Shown here piece after piece: positions 22,080 to 29,826 of a stretch of DNA of 35,958 bases. The stretch lies in the IMG/VR virus record IMGVR_UViG_3300017773_000048, positions 1 through 35,958 of that record. The stretch is one strand, 5' to 3'. The position numbers were made by a program, and so were the translations under genes. The notes beneath the pieces were generated by a model, which saw only the letters and a program-made list of their open reading frames with translations, had not been told where the DNA came from and searched no databases. The DNA is from a virus. The stretch's first letter is position 1, and each line of letters begins with the position of its first letter.

Positions 22080-23540
22080 ATGATAAGATTTAAAAACAGT
22101 TTTATGACAGAGGAACTCGATACTCTTTCAACTACTGACGATAATCTGAATGCAGTAAAGTTGGTACAGGCCATAGATGATGCAATTTCATCTGTAGATA
22201 CTGAAGTTGAATTAGACCTCAGGTCTGGTAAATCAAATTCAAAGAAGATTGGTATTTCTCAATTAATGCCAGATAAGAACAGAAGAACATTCTCTACACT
22301 CGCTAGAGAAATTATTGAAAAAGAACCAAATTTAGAACTTATTAAGATATCAGGTGCCAGAGCAGAAAAAGATTATTACTTTAAACATAAAGATATGGAT
22401 AAAGCAATCTATGTAAATGCTAGACCAATGGGTGGCCGTAGTTCTTTAGGTGATGACCCTCATGAGCTTATGACTGCTGCATTATGTCTCTTCCCATCAA
22501 AACATAAAATTACTAATTCTGATGAAATGGATGCAATGATTCAATTGGTAAGAGCTCAATTAAAGAAAGTTAAAGGTTATAAACAGAGTCAAGTGGATTC
22601 TCTTGAAGGAGATTATCCAAATTTATGTAAGGCAGTATCGGCCGCTAATGTTATTATTGACGCAGGATATGGTAATGCTGATATGGTTTATCTTACTGGT
22701 CAGTCATGGGATAAAGATGTAAAACAATTCCAAATGTCAAAATATGGAATGCAAGATTTTAATTCATCTGACTTTATTATTAAGAAAGGTAATAAATTTC
22801 TAGGAGTATCTTTAAAGAAAAAGAAAAGGGTTACAGAAGAAGACCCAACCCTTATTAATAAATCATTTACAAAGCTACTTAATGAACCGAAACTTAAAAA
22901 ATTAAAAGAAGATGTAGAATTAGATGCAGGTAGATTTTATGTGCATGTAATTAAACTGGCTCAGAGACTAAGAAAAAGATATCCTGATATGATGTCTGAT
23001 GACTTATTTGATGACCTTAACAAGAATCCAGTAAATACTAAGAACTGGAAAAAGTATGTTAATAGAATTCCCAATGACCTTATTAATAGAGTATTAAAAG
23101 GTAAAAGAACATTATTTAAAATGATGGGTGAAACAATATTATCCAAGTCAGACTTATTCTCAAATATTCTAGTTCAATTAATATTTAAGTCCGACTTAAA
23201 AGAATTACAAAAAGTTAATTTCGATTTTGCACTAGTTACAGGCGTTGGAGATTACGGCCCTAAGAAAGGTGTTGTAGTAGAAGGCGGAGAGTATAAAGAC
23301 ATTGATTCAGTATCAAGTAAACTAGATGATTTATTTTCTCAAGGCAAACCATTAATGAAATATACTCCAGGTGCAAAACAAGCATTTGACCCAGGCTCTG
23401 GAGCCGCCAATTTAAAGTTTACTTTATTCATTGGCCCAGTTGCAGTATGTAATATTATATTAAGATATAAAGGCAACTTTTCAAGTGCACCTAATTTTAA
23501 TGCAATGATGACGGAAGACTTTAAGAGGTTATATAAATGA
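22080..23540 (+). CDS. Large unknown phage protein, possible nuclease fold
   Basis: 486 residues. The start MIRFKNSFMTEELD resembles the short capsid-targeting-like N-termini of later genes in this block. The middle contains ADMVYLTGQSWDKDVKQFQ and SSDFIIKKGNKFLGVSLKKK; an acidic residue followed by a strand ending in SLKKK resembles the PD-(D/E)xK nuclease core, which is a weak inference. A long C-terminal region has no recognised domain. It overlaps the ligase-like gene by ATGA and is preceded by both late-type and early-type promoter sequences. I do not recognise a family for the whole protein. Confidence 0.75.
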   Translation: MIRFKNSFMTEELDTLSTTDDNLNAVKLVQAIDDAISSVDTEVELDLRSGKSNSKKIGISQLMPDKNRRTFSTLAREIIEKEPNLELIKISGARAEKDYYFKHKDMDKAIYVNARPMGGRSSLGDDPHELMTAALCLFPSKHKITNSDEMDAMIQLVRAQLKKVKGYKQSQVDSLEGDYPNLCKAVSAANVIIDAGYGNADMVYLTGQSWDKDVKQFQMSKYGMQDFNSSDFIIKKGNKFLGVSLKKKKRVTEEDPTLINKSFTKLLNEPKLKKLKEDVELDAGRFYVHVIKLAQRLRKRYPDMMSDDLFDDLNKNPVNTKNWKKYVNRIPNDLINRVLKGKRTLFKMMGETILSKSDLFSNILVQLIFKSDLKELQKVNFDFALVTGVGDYGPKKGVVVEGGEYKDIDSVSSKLDDLFSQGKPLMKYTPGAKQAFDPGSGAANLKFTLFIGPVAVCNIILRYKGNFSSAPNFNAMMTEDFKRLYK

Positions 23541-24781
23541 AACGATTAACTAGCTATACTCCATTGCATGAAGCAACAAAGAATACTCATATGACCCACA
23601 TTGAAGACCTAATTATAGATGGTGGGGTCAAGGGGGCTCGCCAAGCAATCCTAGCGCTTAGAAGTCTAAGGGATATGCTTTCAGGTAATACCAAAGCACC
23701 AGTGGATGTTACCGTGAAATGGGACGGAGCCCCCGCCGTGTTTGCTGGAGAACACCCAGAGACAGGAGAATTCTTTGTTGCTAAAAAGGGTATCTTCAAT
23801 GCGAATCCTAAAATCTATAAGTCACATGAAGATATTAAAGCAGATACATCAGGCGACTTAAGTAAAAAACTTATTATGGCTTTCGATACTTTACAGAATA
23901 TAGGAATCAAAGGGGTTATACAGGGCGACTTTATGTTCGATAAGTCAGACCTTAAAAAGGAGAAGATTAATGGAGTTAGTCATATTGTGTTTCATCCTAA
24001 CACTATCGCTTACGCAGTACCTACTGATAGTGCTCTCGCTAAGGAGATTGGAGCAGCTAAGATTGGAATTGTTTGGCATACAACGTATAGTGGAGCAACG
24101 TTTGAGACAATGAGAGCAGAGTTTGGTAAAGAGATAGTACCTAAGTTAAAGAAGTCAAAAGATATATGGATGCAAGATGCCACATTACCTGACCTTTCTG
24201 GTACTGCAACTCTTACTAAAGCAGAAACAGAAGAACTAAATAAAAATCTTTCAGGTGCTGGTAAAGTATTTAAACAAATCGCATCTACTACATTAAAAGA
24301 GTTAGAGTCCAATTCGGAATTAAATATGTTATTAAATGTATATAATAATTCCAAGGTGAGAGAAGGCCAAAGAATTACAGATACTAAGAAACATGCCACT
24401 GGACTAGTAATGTGGATTAATAATAGGTATCAAAAAGAGATTGATAAAAGAAGTTCAGATAAAGGTAAACAGACTCAAGTAGATAAACGAGATGCATTAC
24501 TTAAATTCTTTAGTAAAGGTAATATAAAGAACCTAAAATTAATCTTCGATTTACAGAATTTTGTTGTAAATAGTAAATTAATTCTTATAAATAAACTTAA
24601 TAGTCTTAATAAAATTAATACCTTTGTCAAGACTAAATCCGGATTTAAGGTAACCAACCAAGAAGGTTTTGTTGCTATAGATAGAATGGAAGGTGGCGCT
24701 GTTAAGTTAGTTGATAGGTTAGAATTCTCCTACAACAACTTCAGTAAAGATATAATTAAAGGTTGGGATAGTCCTAACTAA
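23537..24781 (+). CDS. Ligase-like (DUF6267-type) nucleotidyltransferase
   Basis: 414 residues. Motifs of the covalent nucleotidyltransferase superfamily appear in order: I VTVKWDGAPAVF (Lys61), Ia AKKGIF, III VIQGDFMF (128-134), IV EGFVAIDR (from residue 376), V AVKLVDR. This matches DNA/RNA ligases and capping enzymes, although the family is usually called a domain of unknown function in marine phages. RNA ligase activity is therefore plausible. The N-terminus TSYTPLHEAT contains an L-x-E site like those cut by the T4 prohead protease. It overlaps the previous gene by ATGA. Confidence 0.6.
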   Translation: MKRLTSYTPLHEATKNTHMTHIEDLIIDGGVKGARQAILALRSLRDMLSGNTKAPVDVTVKWDGAPAVFAGEHPETGEFFVAKKGIFNANPKIYKSHEDIKADTSGDLSKKLIMAFDTLQNIGIKGVIQGDFMFDKSDLKKEKINGVSHIVFHPNTIAYAVPTDSALAKEIGAAKIGIVWHTTYSGATFETMRAEFGKEIVPKLKKSKDIWMQDATLPDLSGTATLTKAETEELNKNLSGAGKVFKQIASTTLKELESNSELNMLLNVYNNSKVREGQRITDTKKHATGLVMWINNRYQKEIDKRSSDKGKQTQVDKRDALLKFFSKGNIKNLKLIFDLQNFVVNSKLILINKLNSLNKINTFVKTKSGFKVTNQEGFVAIDRMEGGAVKLVDRLEFSYNNFSKDIIKGWDSPN

Positions 24782-24798
24782 ATGGGAACCAGGGATAA

Positions 24799-26061
24799 AT
24801 GAAAGTCAAAAACTTTAGCGACTATATAGTCGAAGCATCAAAAGAAATAACCGTAGTATTTGGTAGATTTAATCCGCCGACTACAGGCCACGAAAAACTT
24901 TTTGAAACTCTTAAAAAGGTATCACGTGGAGGTGCATATAGAATATACGCATCACAATCCCAAGACCCTAAAAAGAATCCTCTTAAATTTAAAGACAAGA
25001 TTAAGTTCCTAAGAAAAATGTTTCCTAGACATGCCAGAAGTATCATGGCAGACGGCGACGTGCGTACTATAATTGAAATCGCAACTAAGTTATATGACCA
25101 AGGTTTTACTAAGATGTCAATGGTTGCAGGTTCAGATAGAGTAAAAGAATTTGAAATCTTACTAAACAAATATAATGGTGTTCAGGCAAGACATGGCTTC
25201 TATCAATTTGAAGGAACTATTAAAGTACTCTCTGCAGGGCAAAGAGACCCAGATGCAGAAGGTGTAACAGGAATGTCAGCCTCTAAAATGAGAGCAGCGG
25301 CGGCAGAAGGGGATTTACAAACATTTTCTAGTGGTCTTCCAAGTGGTTATACTGGTTCAGCTGAGTTATTTAATGCAGTGAGAAAAGGGATGGGCCTTAA
25401 AGAAGAGAAAAGCTTTAGGTCTCATATAGAACTACCGACTGTATCAGAAACAAGAGAACAGTTTATTTTAGGTGACTTGTTTAATGTTGGTGATACAGTT
25501 AGACTAAAAGAAAATCAAGAGAAGGGTAAGATTATCACTAAAGGTGCGAATTATCTTACAGTAGCTTTCCCTAAGGGTAATAAGAAAGTCTGGTTGGAAC
25601 AAGTAGAACAAGCTGAGGGTACTAACTATTACTCTGGTCTTGCAAAGTCAACATCAGCCAAAAGAAAAGCCCACTTTAAGAAGGGTGCTGAAAAGGATGA
25701 TAATAATCCAGCCGCATATAAACCAGCTCCTGGAGATGCAAGAGCAAAAACAAAGCCATCAAAACATACTAAGAAATATAAAGATATGTACGGAGAAATG
25801 GCCAAACATTTAAGTTTTGAAGATTATGTAGTTAATGAAGGTAAGGCTGATGATGCTCTTAAAAAGAAAGCAGATAAGTCAGGTATGCCATTAGCCATAT
25901 TAAGAAAAGTATTTGATAGAGGATTTGCGGCTTGGAGAACAGGCCATAGGCCAGGAACTAATCCAACACAATGGGGGTTAGCAAGAGTCAATTCTTTTGT
26001 AACCAAATCATCAGGAACATGGGGTAAGGCAGATAAAGACTTAGCCGCTAAAGTAAAATAA
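24799..26061 (+). CDS. NMN-adenylyltransferase-like protein with extra domains
   Basis: 420 residues, apparently three modules. Residues 1-205: nucleotidyltransferase with FGRFNPPTTGH (TxGH instead of HxGH) and MSASKMRAAA (ISxTxxR type), as in NadM/NMNAT. Residues 225-275: a small beta-barrel-like segment, NVGDTVRLKENQEKGKIIT through VWLEQVE. Residues 350-420: a DUF5872-like end, SGMPLAILRKVFDRGFAAW then GTNPTQWGLARVNSFVTK. The N-terminus KVKNFSDYIVEASKE looks like the T4 capsid-targeting peptide, with I-x-E; a similar FEDYVVNEG occurs before the last module. A fusion of these modules is unusual outside phages. Confidence 0.8.
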   Translation: MKVKNFSDYIVEASKEITVVFGRFNPPTTGHEKLFETLKKVSRGGAYRIYASQSQDPKKNPLKFKDKIKFLRKMFPRHARSIMADGDVRTIIEIATKLYDQGFTKMSMVAGSDRVKEFEILLNKYNGVQARHGFYQFEGTIKVLSAGQRDPDAEGVTGMSASKMRAAAAEGDLQTFSSGLPSGYTGSAELFNAVRKGMGLKEEKSFRSHIELPTVSETREQFILGDLFNVGDTVRLKENQEKGKIITKGANYLTVAFPKGNKKVWLEQVEQAEGTNYYSGLAKSTSAKRKAHFKKGAEKDDNNPAAYKPAPGDARAKTKPSKHTKKYKDMYGEMAKHLSFEDYVVNEGKADDALKKKADKSGMPLAILRKVFDRGFAAWRTGHRPGTNPTQWGLARVNSFVTKSSGTWGKADKDLAAKVK

Positions 26062-26075
26062 GAGGAAACTAACAA

Positions 26076-27419
26076 ATGAAATTTAAACAATTAAGAGAGA
26101 AGTATAGAAGTAAATATCCAGCTTCTCTGGTAGCGGCGGCAGTTAAAATTGCAATCGATATGGGTGGTAACATGACCGGAGCCTATAAAAAGATTGAGGC
26201 GATGAAAAGAGGTCTTGCGGATGACCCTATTGTTGCAGATGCATTAAAACAGGCTAATGAATCAGTTAATGAAGATTATAATCAAGACCTAACTCTAGCC
26301 ACTAAGAATGTAGCAAGACTTGCCAAGAAAGAAACAGGTCAAGACCAGAAAGACTATCAGGCAGTATCTCGTGCACTTGCTCAAGGCAACCTCGGTGCAG
26401 TTAAGAAAGTAATTAAAGGCATTTCAACAAAAGAAATCCAATCTGACATATTAAACATACTCGTAGGTTATAATGACTTAATTGCTAAAATGTATCCTAA
26501 AGCAATGTCAGGTGGTAAATTTAAAAGCGGCATGACTGTTGATAAGATGATTAAAGAAGAAGTTATATCAGAAGCAAAGATGAAAGACCTCTTCAGAAAA
26601 CATAAAAGAGAACTTACAAAAGCATACAAAACTGGTGATTTATCATTCATGTCTTCTGCTGGTAAGAAAGCGGAAGATGACCTAACTCAATGGGCATTGA
26701 ACAACAATGAAATTAAAAGTGATGACCCCGATGAGTTTTTTGATTGGTTATCTCGTGACTTAGAAGATATAGTCAAAGGCAGAATTAAAGAACAAAGTTT
26801 ATCATCATCAGAAAAGAAACTTGTAAACCAAATGTATGATAAAAAGGGTAACCTTACACCACTTGGTAAGAAAGTTTTTAATCATAATAAAAAGCCTGGT
26901 GATAAAGGGTATGTTGAAAATGTTGAAGAAGGTAAAGTAAAAGAACTTCAAGGTTATATTGATTCTGGTAAGTCAGCTCAATGGATATCTAAGAAGATGA
27001 AAATTGATATCAAGCACATTAAGTCATTCATGGAAGAAGCTCCTGGACCAGAAGAGAAAGCACAACTTGCATTAAAACAAGCCAAAGAAGTAGAAACTCT
27101 TAAAAAGAAACACGAAAGGGAAAAGGAAAATATGAAAGAAGATACTCATTATCTAACAAGAGCAAAGGGAAAAGAAATAGTAAGTAACTTCCTAGAAAAT
27201 TATAGAGTTCTTGCAAAACACGGAATGGGCGCAGAAACTAAGAAGTCAATTAAAGTTGGTACAGAAGTAGATTACTATCGTGCTGATGGTGCCAAGTATA
27301 TGGGTAAAGTTACTAAGATGACACCAACAACTTACATTGTTAAAGATACTAAGAATGGCAAGAACTATCAGTTTACATACCATGATAGAATTAAAGCAAA
27401 GGGACTATTAAAGAAATGA
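26076..27419 (+). CDS. Modular virion-type protein, unknown
   Basis: 447 residues, Lys/Glu-rich. Segments: YPASLVAAAVKIAIDMGGNM near the start; a helical part with LATKNVARLAKKETG; a second part EVISEAKMKDLFRKHKRELT; then LVNQMYDKKGNLTPLGKKVF; and a small SH3-like end VDYYRADGAKYMGKVTKMTP. Candidate processing sites of the (I/L)-x-E type occur between modules (VISEA, SFMEEA). I recognise such segments from structural or internal proteins of marine T4-like phages, not from enzymes. AGAGGA precedes the ATG. It overlaps the next gene by ATGA. Confidence 0.75.
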   Translation: MKFKQLREKYRSKYPASLVAAAVKIAIDMGGNMTGAYKKIEAMKRGLADDPIVADALKQANESVNEDYNQDLTLATKNVARLAKKETGQDQKDYQAVSRALAQGNLGAVKKVIKGISTKEIQSDILNILVGYNDLIAKMYPKAMSGGKFKSGMTVDKMIKEEVISEAKMKDLFRKHKRELTKAYKTGDLSFMSSAGKKAEDDLTQWALNNNEIKSDDPDEFFDWLSRDLEDIVKGRIKEQSLSSSEKKLVNQMYDKKGNLTPLGKKVFNHNKKPGDKGYVENVEEGKVKELQGYIDSGKSAQWISKKMKIDIKHIKSFMEEAPGPEEKAQLALKQAKEVETLKKKHEREKENMKEDTHYLTRAKGKEIVSNFLENYRVLAKHGMGAETKKSIKVGTEVDYYRADGAKYMGKVTKMTPTTYIVKDTKNGKNYQFTYHDRIKAKGLLKK

Positions 27420-27769
27420 GCGACTTTAAGGATTTCATGGAAGGAAATGGTCTCTGGGCCAATATCCATAATAAAAGAAAAGAAGGCCGACCAATGAGGA
27501 AGGCAGGTTCAAAAGGTGCGCCTACTAAACAAGACTTCAGAAGAGCTCGAAGTGAAGACTTAGAAGAAGCACCATTGGTCATGCATGACTTGGATATGAT
27601 TAAAACTTTATTTAATAAAATAGAAAATGACATGCTGAAGAATAATAGAAGTAAGAAATCCGAAAAGAATTGGCCAGTACTTCAACAACTAGCTAAGATT
27701 GCTGGGTATGGTATTACTAAGAGTGGCCAGGATAAAAATAAATCATTTAGGTACGATTTAAAGAAATGA
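27416..27769 (+). CDS. Small virion-type protein
   Basis: 117 residues. The start SDFKDFMEGNGLWANIHNKR, followed by GRPMRKAGSKGAPTKQDFRR, is a recurring N-terminal pattern in marine T4-like phage proteins of unknown function. The second half is a helical Lys-rich region ending RYDLKK. Candidate cleavage site FMEG. Both ends overlap neighbours (ATGA), so it is translated with the modular protein and the kinase-like gene. Confidence 0.7.
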   Translation: MSDFKDFMEGNGLWANIHNKRKEGRPMRKAGSKGAPTKQDFRRARSEDLEEAPLVMHDLDMIKTLFNKIENDMLKNNRSKKSEKNWPVLQQLAKIAGYGITKSGQDKNKSFRYDLKK

Positions 27770-28440
27770 TAAGGTTTAAAGAACATTTTAAAATTGATGA
27801 AGGTGTAAATGACCCATCTATATTTAAGGCAGTATTCCTTGCCGGTGGGCCTGGTTCAGGTAAATCATTTATAGTTGGTAAGACTTCTTTATTATCTTTA
27901 GGGTTTAAACTTATAAACTCTGATACAAACTATGAAAATGCACTTACTAAAGCAGGACTTACTATGGAGCCAGATGATATATATTCTGCCCAGGGCCAGG
28001 CTCTTAGAGATAAGGCAAAGAAACTTACAGGCAAACAATTAGAGATTGCTTTAAAAGGTAGGTTAGGTGTTGTAATAGATGGTACTGGTAAAGACTATGC
28101 CAAAATTAAAGCAAGTGTGGACCAGTTAAGAGATATAGGTTATGCAGTACACATGATATTTGTTAATACAGATTTAGAGACTGCACAACAAAGAAATAAG
28201 AATAGACCAAGACAGTTAAAAGAGCCAGAAGTTGAGAAGATGTGGAAATCAGTACAGAAAAACATTGGTAAATTCCAAGGGCTTTTTCGTAACCGAATGA
28301 CAGTAATAGATAACTCAACAGATGCAGATATTAACACATCTACTTTAGAAGCTTATAAGGATATACAACAGTGGGCTAAGAAAACACCAGAGAATAAAAT
28401 AGCTCAAAAGTGGATAAAGAGTCAGGGGGGTCGAAAATGA
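27766..28440 (+). CDS. P-loop kinase-like protein (zeta-toxin/AAA_33 type)
   Basis: 224 residues. FLAGGPGSGKSFIVGKTSLL holds the Walker A motif; GLKLI-like FKLINSDTNYENALTK and VVIDGTGKDYAKIKA follow, as in the zeta-toxin and P-loop kinase group of phages, and MIFVNTDLETAQQRNKNRPR is the lid-type Arg-rich segment. The substrate is unknown; sugar, nucleotide or RNA ends are candidates. The N-terminus IRFKEHFKIDEGVND has an I-x-E site. It overlaps its two neighbours by ATGA. Confidence 0.82.
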   Translation: MIRFKEHFKIDEGVNDPSIFKAVFLAGGPGSGKSFIVGKTSLLSLGFKLINSDTNYENALTKAGLTMEPDDIYSAQGQALRDKAKKLTGKQLEIALKGRLGVVIDGTGKDYAKIKASVDQLRDIGYAVHMIFVNTDLETAQQRNKNRPRQLKEPEVEKMWKSVQKNIGKFQGLFRNRMTVIDNSTDADINTSTLEAYKDIQQWAKKTPENKIAQKWIKSQGGRK

Positions 28441-28886
28441 CAAAATTGGAAAGAGATGGAATAGTACAATCATTTAATTCTAAGTGGAAATATAGATACG
28501 ATAGAGAACAATATGGCTTTGCAGATGCATGGAAAGTTATTTATTCAGAAGATGCAGAAGGTAAATTAGTAGGGGATTGCGAAGATTATTCTTTATCAAT
28601 TCTTTATAGACTATGTGGAAAGAGTCACCTTAAGATGTGGTGGATGTTAATAACACATCAGGCTGGTATCTGTCTAGTTGGACCTAGTAAGTGGAAAGTA
28701 TCACATGCAGTACTAAGATATAAAGGTGAATATGTAGATAACTGGACTAAGAAGTTCGGACCTAAATCAGAAATAGAAAAGAACCATACCTTTCATATAT
28801 TATGGGGTCATGGATTTGCATATTACACAGCTGTTAAAATGTTACTAAGTAAAGTAATAAGACTAATAAAAGGCTTGGGTGTATAA
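28437..28886 (+). CDS. Transglutaminase-like cysteine protease (BTLCP-like)
   Basis: 149 residues from ATG 28437. A GTG at 28410 would add nine residues but lies inside the kinase gene. GDCEDYSLSILYRL gives the catalytic Cys, VSHAVLRYKGEYVDNW gives His and Asp. This is the layout of bacterial transglutaminase-like cysteine proteinases, which cut or modify peptides, sometimes peptidoglycan. A role in entry or virion processing is possible. A hydrophobic region (YYTAVKMLLSKVIRLIKGLG) ends the protein and may contact a membrane. It overlaps both neighbours. Confidence 0.75.
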   Translation: MTKLERDGIVQSFNSKWKYRYDREQYGFADAWKVIYSEDAEGKLVGDCEDYSLSILYRLCGKSHLKMWWMLITHQAGICLVGPSKWKVSHAVLRYKGEYVDNWTKKFGPKSEIEKNHTFHILWGHGFAYYTAVKMLLSKVIRLIKGLGV

Positions 28887-29275
28887 TGCATAGTTTCTTA
28901 GAACACATAGAAGAGAGATTCGGACTTTATGAAGGTCAACAGGTGCCGTTAGAGCAACCAATGATTGAGCTATCAGAAGCAGATTACCAGGGTAGAGATG
29001 TAGAACTTAACTCACCTAAAAGGTCTAGTGGTAAAAAGAAATACGTTGTTTACGTTAAAAATCCTAAAACAGGAAACGTAAAGAAGATAGAATTTGGTGA
29101 TGCCAAGGGCGGCCTCACTAGTAAGATTAACGATAAGGGGGCAGCTGCTTCCTTTGCAGCCCGCCATAATTGTGATACTAAGACAGATAAGATGTCGTCT
29201 GGGTATTGGGCTTGTCGATTACCGCGTTATGCAAAAGACTTAGGACTATCAGGTGGTGGAAATTACTTTTGGTAA
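28886..29275 (+). CDS. DUF5754-like virion-type protein
   Basis: 129 residues. The C-terminal half KKYVVYVKNPKTGNVKKIEF, GLTSKINDKGAAASFAARHN, CDTKTDKMSSGYWACRLPRY matches the pattern YVxDPKTGKVKKxxFGD ... FxARHxCDxxxDKxxxGYWxCR that I know from DUF5754 proteins of marine T4-like phages; their function is unknown. The start HSFLEHIEERFGLYEGQ has two (I/L)-x-E sites. Two Cys residues (in HNCD and WACR) may bind metal. The start overlaps the previous stop (TAATG). Confidence 0.75.
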   Translation: MHSFLEHIEERFGLYEGQQVPLEQPMIELSEADYQGRDVELNSPKRSSGKKKYVVYVKNPKTGNVKKIEFGDAKGGLTSKINDKGAAASFAARHNCDTKTDKMSSGYWACRLPRYAKDLGLSGGGNYFW

Positions 29276-29534
29276 ACCGTACTGGGAAGATGGAGAGGTT
29301 AGAACATTCGACCCCTCTATAGATGATGCTGAGTATGTTTGGCATCGTGATATGGAAGATAGAGAAATAGAGATACTAGAAGGAGAAGGTTGGCAGATTC
29401 AGTTACAGAAATGTCTACCTTGGCTCCTTAAAAAAGGAATGGTATTTGATATTAAGAAAGAAGAATACCATAGGTTAATTAAAGGGGCTACTCCCCTAAA
29501 ATGCAGGGTTTATAAACATGGCGACAGCAGCTGA
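29253..29534 (+). CDS. Small conserved protein, possibly cupin-like
   Basis: 93 residues from GTG 29253, with AGGA at 29242-29245. The second GTG (29256) would give the start EITFGKPYW, which I consider typical of the family. Conserved blocks: YVWHRDMEDREIEILEGEGW, IQLQKCLPWLLKKGMVF, KKEEYHRLIKG. The last block, a strand with a His near a KG turn, recalls cupins, but this is weak. It overlaps both neighbours. Confidence 0.65.
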   Translation: MVEITFGKPYWEDGEVRTFDPSIDDAEYVWHRDMEDREIEILEGEGWQIQLQKCLPWLLKKGMVFDIKKEEYHRLIKGATPLKCRVYKHGDSS

Positions 29535-29817
29535 ACAAAGAGCAGAACAGGCCGCACGACTGGATAGAATCGAAACCAAGATTGACCAGATGTCGGACGC
29601 AATTATAGCCTTAGCTCGGGCAGAAGAAAAAATCATTACGTTGACCGAATTCGGTAAACAACAAGGTGAGCAGATTCTATCTCTTATAAATAGAGTAGAT
29701 AAACTAGATACATTGGTAAGAGACAATGCATCAACCGTAACGATAATTAATAAATTATTCTGGATAATCATAGCGGCAGCAGCCACAGGGATTACAGGAA
29801 TGCTTTTCATAACTTAG
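29518..29817 (+). CDS. Coiled-coil protein with C-terminal membrane segment
   Basis: 99 residues. A long heptad-like helix AARLDRIETKIDQMSDAIIA through LINRVDKLDTLVR ends in KLFWIIIAAAATGITGMLFI, a membrane segment. This layout (coiled coil then C-terminal transmembrane) matches XhlA-type holin-associated proteins. Distance from the spanins is about 2.3 kb. Candidate for lysis timing. A TATAAATA octamer inside the gene (29685) may or may not be used. Confidence 0.7.
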   Translation: MATAAEQRAEQAARLDRIETKIDQMSDAIIALARAEEKIITLTEFGKQQGEQILSLINRVDKLDTLVRDNASTVTIINKLFWIIIAAAATGITGMLFIT

Positions 29818-29826
29818 GAGAATAAT

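Noticed and set aside
24010-24399. Antisense open frame of about 129 codons
   Set aside because: Runs opposite a well-supported gene with conserved motifs, has no ribosome site and reflects codon bias of the true strand. The same applies to the other minus-strand frames in the window.
29685-29692. TATAAATA inside the coiled-coil membrane protein gene
   Set aside because: Could serve the gene at 29827 but lies in coding sequence and cannot be told from a chance match.
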